Source: Butyrivibrio proteoclasticus (GTDB lineage: Bacteria > Bacillota > Clostridia > Lachnospirales > Lachnospiraceae). Taken from it: a DNA stretch of 64,000 nucleotides. The position numbers were made by a program, and so were the translations under genes. The notes beneath the pieces were generated by a model. It saw nothing but the letters and a program-made list of their open reading frames with translations. It ran no database searches and had not been told where the DNA came from. Location: assembly GCF_900115735.1 (NCBI RefSeq), contig NZ_FOXO01000006.1, forward strand, positions 62,001 through 126,000, written 5' to 3'. Position 1 is the stretch's first letter; every line of letters starts with the position of its first letter. This document shows, in pieces, positions 7,148 through 14,664 of this stretch.

Positions 7148-9903
7148 AAAATTTCTATTGAAGCAAGTGAGCAATTTCCTGTGCCCTTGTAAGTAAGGTA
7201 AATAGGGTATGTTCCGCTTACCTTGGCAAAAGAGCTTTCGAAAGCTGTCCAGATATTTGAACCATGAGCGCTGATACTGCATATAGGCTCACTATCCAGA
7301 GATGTTCTTACTTCAAATGTACCGCTAAAATATGCTCGGGTCTTAATGCGAAGACCTGTTGCATCATTTAACTCAAAATACTTAAATCCAATGGTTGTGC
7401 CATCGACGATATCCTTGATGTAGCCATTGTTTGGTGTGTTGTCGCCGCCTTCCTGTACAACTCTTGGGGCGTTTGCTTCAACATATATTTTATGGTCATT
7501 AGTGAATATGTTACAAGCAATATATGATGGATATTCACCAATATCAGAGAGCGGTCCGCCGTTAAGTCCGCAGGAAGTGATCTCAACCTGCTTGATGGAC
7601 CCGTCGCTTTCAAAATGGATCTTTTCAGCGCAGCCCTGTCTGCTGAACCAGGTTCCGTTTGTATGTCTGTGGTAAAAGATATACCAATCGCCGTCAATCT
7701 CCACAATGCTGCCGTGGTTGTTGGCGCCATAAGCTGTAGCTTCGTCAGCCTTTTTGTAACTGTCGATATGAAGATCACAGTTACTTACGATAACACCGCC
7801 ATAGGTGTATGGTCCGTAAATGCTCTTTGAAGTAGCATAGCAGAGCTCATGCATAACTTCTGAAGAGTAAACAAAATAGTAGGTGTCATCATGCTTTCTG
7901 ATAGAAGGTGCCTCGAAGAAAGCGTGCTTTTCAAAGCCTGTACCTTCGCTGTAGCAATTGCCGGGAGCAATAAACTCGGGAGCTTTTTTAATTGTGAGCA
8001 TGTCCTTATCAAGAACAGTGAGCATAGCGCCATGTCTTGACTTATCGCCTTGTCCGCAGAAGCCTGTGAAAAGATATGTCTCATCCCCTTCAGTTAATAC
8101 ACCCGGATCAAACTGCGGCTCATCGCCCTTTTTGTCGCCAAGCTTTGTGCCGTCTTCATAGTGCACATATCCGTAGAACTCAAAAGGTCCAACAGGAGTG
8201 TCACTTACAGCAACAGATACAACGCAAACCTTATCAAGAACATAGTAAAGATAATATCTGCCATCAGGACCTACTGTGACGTCAGGTGCATAGAGGCACA
8301 TATGTCCGTCAGGGTTAAGTGGATCAGCTGTCTTTGGATAGATCACGCCCTCGTATTTCCAGTTTCCAAGGTCTTTTACAGGTGCTGACCAGCATACGTA
8401 ATCGCCAAGGCAGAAGGTTTCACCCTGATACAGATCGTGTGATCCATATACGTAAACTCTGTCGCCAAATACGTAAGGCTCTCCGTCCGGGATATATTCC
8501 CATGATGGAAGATAAGGATTGACTGCCTGATTGCGGCTGTTCTGTCTTATACCGCCCTCAAATTTTGGTGTGGCGCCTCTTCCGAGAAACTCCATCTCGT
8601 GACGGGATGAGCTCTTATAAGGCTCCCAAACAGGAAGACCTTCTGCATTGGGGTTACCTGTTTTTACGAAGTTTGCAAAATAGCTGCTCATCTGGTCTGC
8701 CAGATCAAAGTGTCTGCCCTTGTAAGGTCTGTGGCACATTCCAAGCGTGTCAAAGAAGAACCACAGATCGCATGAATGGAAGGTTCCGGGATAAGCATCA
8801 CCTTTGTGGCCATCACCTGGGATATCAGGATTGAATCTGTAGTAGTAGAACTTCTGATCCTCGTCATTTTTATTAGCATCAGTAAATGCGCCCTTTACGG
8901 AGGACTCAACCATACTGATTCCATTTATTGTAAATTCATCTGCAGTATTTCCTGAGATAACAGGAACGTTTGCGCAATCTCTTTTAACAAATCTTTCAAC
9001 AGGATCTCCTGTGCAGAACTTGCCATCTACAATAGGGTACATTCTGGGATGATCTTTGATAAATCTATTGTATCCGTCAAGAAGCTCCTTGGAAGAGAGT
9101 CTCCTTGCTTCTTCAAGGTCTTTTACTCCGAGAGATTCAAAGAACTTCTCACCAAGAGCCTCGGCCTGTTCAAGATTAAGGGGCCTGAATATATCATCTT
9201 CTGCATTCACATGTCTGATAATACCGCTAAAAATAGCAGCTCCTTTAATAATGTCGCGGTTACCATCGTGAGTAAGCTGGTGCATTACACTTGATCCGCC
9301 GGCAGACTGACCTGCTATTGTGATTTTTGAAGGATCTCCGCCAAAAGCAGCAATATTTCTGCTAACCCAGTGAAGGCCTGCTTTCTGGTCAAGAAGACCA
9401 AAGTTTGCAGGAGCGTCAGGATTTTCTTTTGTTATCTCTTTATGTGCCAAAAAGCCAAAGCATCCAAGTCTGTAGGCTATGCTGACAACAACGATTCCTT
9501 TTTTTGCAAGAGCTTCTCCGTTAAATTCCATTTCAGCGGTGTATCCCCACTGAAAACCGCCGCCGTAGTACCATACTAAAACCGGAAGTTTCTCATCATC
9601 TTTTTTTGCCGGTGTCCAGATATTTAAGTAAAGGCAGTCCTCTGACTTTGCAATATCAGGATCTATGTGCCATTCTCTGTCATAGAGTCCATCTCCCGTA
9701 CCAGGAGTATCCTGATAAGATATAGGACCAAATTCAAAGGCATCAAGAGGTTCTTCCCAGTCTTTGCAAGGTTGTGGAGCCCTGAAACGATTTTCACCAA
9801 TTGGTGCTTCAGCAAAAGGAATGCCTCGGTAAACAGTTACCCTCGGGTCATTGCCCGGAAGGCCATTAACAAGCCCGTTTTCAACGCGTGTTTTTCTAAG
9901 CAT
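7138..9903 (-). CDS. Type-B carboxylesterase fused to GH43 with C-terminal CBM6-like domain
   Basis: A 921-residue three-part enzyme without a signal peptide, so it should act in the cytoplasm on imported oligosaccharides. Residues about 1-430 are a type-B carboxylesterase with YYGGGFQWG, the serine elbow GQSAGG near residue 200, GNTADEFT with the likely acidic residue, and FHSCD with the likely His. Residues about 455-770 are a GH43 five-bladed propeller (IPDGEPYVFGDRVYVYGSHD, LYAPDVTVG, FFEAPSIRKHDDTYYF with the acid Glu). The end resembles a CBM6 beta-sandwich. Such a protein would remove acyl groups and arabinose or xylose from xylo-oligosaccharides. The start at 9903 follows GGGGAG; a frame-extended ATG at 9924 lacks a site. 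Confidence 0.9.
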   Translation of the reverse strand: MLRKTRVENGLVNGLPGNDPRVTVYRGIPFAEAPIGENRFRAPQPCKDWEEPLDAFEFGPISYQDTPGTGDGLYDREWHIDPDIAKSEDCLYLNIWTPAKKDDEKLPVLVWYYGGGFQWGYTAEMEFNGEALAKKGIVVVSIAYRLGCFGFLAHKEITKENPDAPANFGLLDQKAGLHWVSRNIAAFGGDPSKITIAGQSAGGSSVMHQLTHDGNRDIIKGAAIFSGIIRHVNAEDDIFRPLNLEQAEALGEKFFESLGVKDLEEARRLSSKELLDGYNRFIKDHPRMYPIVDGKFCTGDPVERFVKRDCANVPVISGNTADEFTINGISMVESSVKGAFTDANKNDEDQKFYYYRFNPDIPGDGHKGDAYPGTFHSCDLWFFFDTLGMCHRPYKGRHFDLADQMSSYFANFVKTGNPNAEGLPVWEPYKSSSRHEMEFLGRGATPKFEGGIRQNSRNQAVNPYLPSWEYIPDGEPYVFGDRVYVYGSHDLYQGETFCLGDYVCWSAPVKDLGNWKYEGVIYPKTADPLNPDGHMCLYAPDVTVGPDGRYYLYYVLDKVCVVSVAVSDTPVGPFEFYGYVHYEDGTKLGDKKGDEPQFDPGVLTEGDETYLFTGFCGQGDKSRHGAMLTVLDKDMLTIKKAPEFIAPGNCYSEGTGFEKHAFFEAPSIRKHDDTYYFVYSSEVMHELCYATSKSIYGPYTYGGVIVSNCDLHIDSYKKADEATAYGANNHGSIVEIDGDWYIFYHRHTNGTWFSRQGCAEKIHFESDGSIKQVEITSCGLNGGPLSDIGEYPSYIACNIFTNDHKIYVEANAPRVVQEGGDNTPNNGYIKDIVDGTTIGFKYFELNDATGLRIKTRAYFSGTFEVRTSLDSEPICSISAHGSNIWTAFESSFAKVSGTYPIYLTYKGTGNCSLASIEILHS

Positions 9904-10130
9904 TTTATTATCTCCCCAATACATATTATTAATGTTTATACCCTAATCGTAATTTATATTTTTTCCACCATACCTTCCAATCAAATATTGCTACACACTA
10001 CGTAAAGCTTGCTAAATTGAGGCTTTCCGCAATTACTGAAACAAAATCAGCAACTTTTTGGTGGTTTTGAACATGTTAAATTCGCTATATTTTCTTTTGA
10101 CAAACTCTAAAGAAGCAATGGGGCAGGGCT
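9904..10130. promoter_or_regulatory. Divergent promoter region, esterase-GH43 and GH43 lipoprotein
   Basis: This 227-bp AT-rich spacer lies between two divergent xylan genes and must hold both promoters. TTGACA at 10097 is too close to the plus-strand start to serve as its -35 box with a usual leader. I could not fix promoter boxes or an operator with confidence. Confidence 0.4.
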
Positions 10131-11726
10131 ATGCATTGGTTTAAATCGATAAAAACCGGGAATCCTCTTATACACCTAATTATCATGGCTTTAGCCCTGT
10201 TACTACTTGGAGGTTGCGGATATTATGAGGGAGAGAGGCCATCTTATGCGAATGCTGAGATGGCGGGGAAAATTTCAATGGAAGTTTTAGATAGAGTGGA
10301 GATTATGAAGAGTTACAAGAAGATTACAGAACACAATCCTATTATGGTTCAGAGATTTGGTGCCGATCCTTATGCACTTGTATATAAAGACCGTGTCTAT
10401 ATCTACATGACAGGTGATAAATTCTCTTACAATGCTGATGGAACAGTAAAAGAGAATACTTATGGCAACATAAACACTATAAATGTAGTGTCTTCAGACG
10501 ACCTTGTAAACTGGACAGATCACGGAACAGTTTATGCAGCAGGAACAAACGGAGCAGCATCCTGGGGAGCTAATTCATGGGCACCGGCAGCAGCTTACAA
10601 AACAATAGATGGCAAGGATAAGTTCTTTTTATACTTCGCAAATAATGGAAACGGAATCGCTGTACTTACAGCAGACAGCCCGGTTGGACCATTTACAGAT
10701 CCTTTAAATGGCCCACTGATTTCAAGAGATACGCCTACATGTGCGGAAGTAACATGGCTCTTTGATCCTGCTGTACTTATGGACGATGACGGAGAAGCCT
10801 ATATCTATTTTGGCGGCGGAGTACCCTGTAAGGAAAAAGCTTCAAATCCGGGAACAGCAAGAGTTGTAAAACTAGGGAAAGACATGATAAGCATCGATGG
10901 TGATCCAAAGCCTATCGAGAATGTTCCATATCTGTTTGAAGATTCAGGAATAAACAAAATTGGCGGAGTTTACTACTATTCATATTGTTCTAATTTTGAT
11001 GTTCCTGCAGGGGCAGAGTCAGAACTTGGCTTTTCTCAGGGCGAGATAGTTACTATGAAATCTGATTCTCCTATGGGACCTTTTGAACCGGCCCACGCCG
11101 TTCTTAAGAATCCTCAGGTGTTCTTTGGCCAGGGTGGAAACAACCATCACTGCATGTTTGAATTTGACGGTAAATGGTATATCACATATCATTCAAGAAT
11201 TCTTGAAAAAGAAATGGGAATCCTTCAGGGATACAGAAGCACAAATATCGACAGCCTGATGCTGGGCGGAGACCTTGAGCCAACAGCCAGCATAGGCACA
11301 AGACATGGTGTTGACCAGACAAAAGCCTTTGATCCATATAAAGAAATTCCTGCAGTAACCATGAGCAACTGTGCTGATATCAAGACTACACAGTATGGCG
11401 ATGTTGCTAAAAAATATGGCTCAGGAGAGATGATCCTTACAGGAATCCAGGACGGATCATGGACAAGCCTTTCTGGAGTTGAGTTTGGAAATTCCGGTGC
11501 TGCTGCGCTTGATATTAAAGCTCTAGGCAACGGAACTGGTAAGATTTATGTCAAATTAGACACTCCTGCATCTTATGCTATTGGAACAATATGTGTAGAT
11601 CTTAATACAAAAGAGCCTGAGACAATGCATATGACATTTGACGATACAATAAAGGGTAAGCATGACGTTTTCTTCGTTTTCGAAGGCGAAGGATATCAGG
11701 TTTACTCATGGGAATTTACGAGATAA
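10131..11726 (+). CDS. GH43 arabinoxylan-active lipoprotein with CBM6-like domain
   Basis: A 531-residue surface enzyme. The signal sequence ends in LLLGGC, a lipobox. The GH43 propeller carries the three expected acids: RFGADPYALVYKDRVYIY (general base Asp), TWLFDPAVLMDDDGEAYIYF (Asp), and PYLFEDSGINKIGGVYYY (acid Glu). A HHCMFEFDGKWYITYHSR blade closes the propeller. A C-terminal beta-rich domain of about 140 residues ending YQVYSWEFTR resembles CBM6. The layout matches arabinoxylan arabinofuranohydrolases (XynD-like), which trim arabinose from xylan before or during uptake. A 163-bp inverted repeat follows it. Confidence 0.88.
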   Translation: MHWFKSIKTGNPLIHLIIMALALLLLGGCGYYEGERPSYANAEMAGKISMEVLDRVEIMKSYKKITEHNPIMVQRFGADPYALVYKDRVYIYMTGDKFSYNADGTVKENTYGNINTINVVSSDDLVNWTDHGTVYAAGTNGAASWGANSWAPAAAYKTIDGKDKFFLYFANNGNGIAVLTADSPVGPFTDPLNGPLISRDTPTCAEVTWLFDPAVLMDDDGEAYIYFGGGVPCKEKASNPGTARVVKLGKDMISIDGDPKPIENVPYLFEDSGINKIGGVYYYSYCSNFDVPAGAESELGFSQGEIVTMKSDSPMGPFEPAHAVLKNPQVFFGQGGNNHHCMFEFDGKWYITYHSRILEKEMGILQGYRSTNIDSLMLGGDLEPTASIGTRHGVDQTKAFDPYKEIPAVTMSNCADIKTTQYGDVAKKYGSGEMILTGIQDGSWTSLSGVEFGNSGAAALDIKALGNGTGKIYVKLDTPASYAIGTICVDLNTKEPETMHMTFDDTIKGKHDVFFVFEGEGYQVYSWEFTR

Positions 11727-11760
11727 GGATGCGAATCTGATAATGCAGAGATAGATAGTA

Positions 11761-11923
11761 TGGATTGTGTATTTTTACGAATCATACGCAGGCGTCGATG
11801 ATTTACAAAATGAAAAAACAGATAAATGTCGACTGTTTTGAATAAGCATGAAAGGAGACATTTATCTGTTTTTGAATTTTAGTAAATCACGACAACGAGT
11901 AGTGAGTAAAAATACACAATCCA
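11761..11923. repeat. Long imperfect inverted repeat between convergent genes
   Basis: The left arm (11761-11830) and right arm (11857-11923) match almost throughout. The outer 18 bp are perfect (TGGATTGTGTATTTTTAC with 11906-11923), a middle segment is imperfect (GTCGATGATTTACAAAAT against GTCGTGATTTACTAAAAT), and the inner 17 bp are perfect (AAAAACAGATAAATGTC, 11814-11830, with 11857-11873). The inner stem with its T-run would work as a bidirectional terminator, but the full arms are longer than termination needs. Confidence 0.85.
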
Positions 11924-11929
11924 CAAGGC

Positions 11930-12886
11930 TTATTTAGCTCGCACATCTCCGCGATCTCTGCCAAGACCACCGGAATAGAGGGCGCGGTATTCGCCAGGAG
12001 TACAGCCCTTCTTTTGTTTGAAGGTCCTGTTAAAGGTAGAAATACTTGAAAAGCCTGCCTGTAGCGCAATGTCTGTAATTGAGAGACGGTCATCAGTCAA
12101 AAGAACTTCTGTGGCCTTGATTCTCTGATTTATCAGGTAGTCATAGAAAGTGCAATTCATGTATTCCTTGAAGAGCCTTGAAAAATGGAACTTTGAAAAA
12201 CCGCTGAGGGCAGCAGCATCTTCAAGGGTAATATCATATACATAATTGTTATCAATATAGTCGATGACAGAGTTGAGCTTTTCAAAATACTCATTCCTCT
12301 TAACCGGAGTGCTCTCAGTAAAGAGATTGATCTTGCTGAGATGATATCTTGAAAGCATTGTCATGATCTGGAAAAGGTGTGAGTAAATTGAGAATTCATA
12401 GAACTCTGTTTTCTGGAAGTATTCCTGCCAGATCATTGAAAAGCTGTCATAGATTTCGTTGTATATAGGAGCATAGTTTTCAGGTGTGATGTGAATGCAT
12501 TCCTGAAGTAGCTGCATAAGGCTTGTGTAGCCTCGAAGTGATGAAAAAAAGTCAATGTCAAAAAGGCATACATATCTGCATCCTGTCTTGGGTGCATGAA
12601 GAGCGTGAGATTTCCTTGGGGGAACGATAATGATCTCGCCGGGCATTACATGGTGTGAAACGCCATCAATCTCAACATCATAATAATTCTCAATAGGAGA
12701 AATGATTTCCAGAGCATTGTGCCAATGTGATGAATAGTCACATGAAAGTTCGTTGTACCAGATACGAAGCGCACTATCTTTTGGGAAAATCTGTTTTTCA
12801 ACATTGTTGACCATTACTCGTGTTTTGTAATCGGTATTCTGTTGATAATATTCAAGCTTAACTGATGGGTCTTTCTTGGGCGGCAT
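11930..12886 (-). CDS. AraC family transcriptional regulator
   Basis: A 318-residue regulator. The N-terminal half is a cupin sensor (SSHWHNALEI, then GEIIIVPPRKSHALHAP), which in this family usually binds a sugar. The C-terminal 100 residues hold two helix-turn-helix motifs: DITLEDAAALSGFSKFHFSR and LSITDIALQAGFSSISTFNR, followed by FKQKKGCTPGEYR, the AraC signature. It is divergent from the GH10 xylanase gene across a 324-bp spacer, so it likely activates xyn10 and neighbours when xylan breakdown products are present. The inducer is not known. Confidence 0.93.
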   Translation of the reverse strand: MPPKKDPSVKLEYYQQNTDYKTRVMVNNVEKQIFPKDSALRIWYNELSCDYSSHWHNALEIISPIENYYDVEIDGVSHHVMPGEIIIVPPRKSHALHAPKTGCRYVCLFDIDFFSSLRGYTSLMQLLQECIHITPENYAPIYNEIYDSFSMIWQEYFQKTEFYEFSIYSHLFQIMTMLSRYHLSKINLFTESTPVKRNEYFEKLNSVIDYIDNNYVYDITLEDAAALSGFSKFHFSRLFKEYMNCTFYDYLINQRIKATEVLLTDDRLSITDIALQAGFSSISTFNRTFKQKKGCTPGEYRALYSGGLGRDRGDVRAK

Positions 12887-13210
12887 AGCTGTAACCTCTC
12901 TTATTTCAGATACTATTTTACGAATAATTCATAAATTATGATAACATTTTGTGATATTCAAAACTTCTCAAAAATTGCTATTCTCTATTCTTTTCTGCTC
13001 ATATTAGATAATACATTCTAGCACATCCCTATGCCAATTGTGAATAATGCACAAAAAAATAAGGGCAATTTTTGCAATCAATTCGCAATATCTGAATGTC
13101 GTCTGGCAAAAACTGGTAAGCAAGTCAGGGCTGTAGCCTATATGCTATACATTGTCAACTTTAATATGATTTAGCAAAAATTGATTACTAGAAAGCGGGG
13201 AGGAAAGTTG
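12887..13210. promoter_or_regulatory. Divergent control region, AraC regulator and GH10 xylanase
   Basis: This 324-bp AT-rich spacer contains no gene. Its clearest signal is the 17-base near-palindrome at 13038-13054, described separately. The ribosome site GGGGAGGAAAG (13197-13207) fixes the GH10 start. Promoter boxes could not be assigned safely. Confidence 0.5.
13038..13054. promoter_or_regulatory. Candidate operator, copy 1
   Basis: TTGTGAATAATGCACAA has TTGTG and CACAA as inverted ends. It agrees with TTGTGCATAGTGCACAA at 34566-34582 in 15 of 17 positions. Each copy lies 130-170 bases before the start of a xylan-locus gene. Confidence 0.55.
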
Positions 13211-14638
13211 ATGGTAAAGGGGAAATGTCTTGCAGTGATGGCTCTGGCGGCTGTAATGATGTCAACATCAGCCTGCGGCAGCGTGAGTAGCTTAACTGTA
13301 TCTTCAGCAGAATCCGGCGTAGAATCCAGCACAGAATCAAGCAAAGAGGCAAGTGCGCGGTCAAGCGCAGAATCAAATACAGAATCAAACACAGAAGGTA
13401 GTACAGCGATGAGCACAGCAGAGCAACAAGGTGTGGCAAAAGAAATTCCGGCGCTTCGTGATGTGGTAGAAAAAAAGATGGGATGCCGAATCGGATGCGC
13501 GATAACCGGAAAAGAGCCCTGGGACTCAAAACTTTGGGATCTGGTAACAACTCACTTTAATGCAGTTACCCTTGGAAATGAATTAAAACCCGATTCGCTT
13601 TTTGGATATAGCGTAAGTAAATGTCCGGGGACAAAAGAGGCAGAACTAAACGGCGAAACAATTACAGTTCCTGTTCTTAATTACACTAATCCAGAAAAGA
13701 TCCTTAATAAGATACTTAAATGGAATGAGGCAAATCCTGACAGACAGATAAAGGTAAGAGGACATGTTCTTTTGTGGCATTCGCAGACACCGGAGTGGTT
13801 CTTCCATGTTGACTACGACAAGACAAAAGATTATGTGACAGCCGAAGAAATGGACAAGAGACTTGAGTGGTACATAAGAGAAGTTCTTACACATTTCACA
13901 GGTGAAGGCAGTCCTTACAAAGATCTTTTTTATGGATGGGATGTTGTAAATGAAGCAGTGTCAGATTCGACAGGAACTTACAGAACTGACACAGAAAGAC
14001 CTGAAGAAGACCTGTTAGAAGATAGACACGGCGGTAATTCAAGCTGGTGGCATGTATATCAGAATGAAGACTTCATAATAAATGCTTTTAAATATGCCAA
14101 CAAATATGCACCTGCAGACCTTGAGCTTTACTACAACGACTATAACGAATGCGATGCCAAAAAGAGAGAAGGAATCATCAAACTCCTTGAGAAAATAAAG
14201 GAAAATGAAGGAGCTCCCGGCGAAGGAACAAGGATCTCGGCCATGGGAATGCAGGGACATTACAGTATGGAAGGCCCTTCAGCAGCTGAGATGGAAACAT
14301 CAATAAAGGCTTACGGAAAAGTCGTAGGAGCAGTTCAGGTAACAGAGTGGGATTTAAGAGCTACAGATGGTTATGATGGAAGCCCTGAAGCGATGGAAGA
14401 AGAGTATGAGAAGCAGAGAAAGATTTACAACCTGATGTACTATTCTCTTCAATCCGCCAAGAAATCAGGCGTAAACATAACAGGCATGACTTTCTGGGGA
14501 ACAATAGATACGCTTTCATGGCTTCAGTTCAGATCAAATGTAGGCGGTGGAAGCAATAAAGAGCAAAAACAATGCCCATTGCTTTTTGATGGAAATTACG
14601 AGCCTAAGCCGGCTTTCTGGGTATTTGCTCAAGAATAA
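13211..14638 (+). CDS. GH10 endo-beta-1,4-xylanase lipoprotein
   Basis: A 475-residue xylanase that cuts the xylan backbone outside the cell. The signal peptide ends in STSAC, a lipobox, followed by a Ser/Glu-rich linker of about 50 residues. The GH10 barrel shows FNAVTLGNELKPDSLF, VRGHVLLWHSQTPEWFF, the acid/base Glu in YGWDVVNEAV, YYNDYNEC, ISAMGMQGHY, the nucleophile Glu in VTEWDLR, and GMTFWGTIDTLSWL. The start at 13211 is taken because GGGGAGGAAAG lies just upstream; an in-frame TTG at 13181 would place this site inside the gene. The next gene starts 26 bases after its stop, so xylanase and transporter are probably one operon. Confidence 0.96.
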   Translation: MVKGKCLAVMALAAVMMSTSACGSVSSLTVSSAESGVESSTESSKEASARSSAESNTESNTEGSTAMSTAEQQGVAKEIPALRDVVEKKMGCRIGCAITGKEPWDSKLWDLVTTHFNAVTLGNELKPDSLFGYSVSKCPGTKEAELNGETITVPVLNYTNPEKILNKILKWNEANPDRQIKVRGHVLLWHSQTPEWFFHVDYDKTKDYVTAEEMDKRLEWYIREVLTHFTGEGSPYKDLFYGWDVVNEAVSDSTGTYRTDTERPEEDLLEDRHGGNSSWWHVYQNEDFIINAFKYANKYAPADLELYYNDYNECDAKKREGIIKLLEKIKENEGAPGEGTRISAMGMQGHYSMEGPSAAEMETSIKAYGKVVGAVQVTEWDLRATDGYDGSPEAMEEEYEKQRKIYNLMYYSLQSAKKSGVNITGMTFWGTIDTLSWLQFRSNVGGGSNKEQKQCPLLFDGNYEPKPAFWVFAQE

Positions 14639-14664
14639 TAACTGTAAAAATAGGGACTAAAAAC

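Noticed and set aside
13181-13210. An upstream TTG start for the GH10 xylanase
   Set aside because: It would place the ribosome site inside the coding region and put charged residues before the signal peptide.
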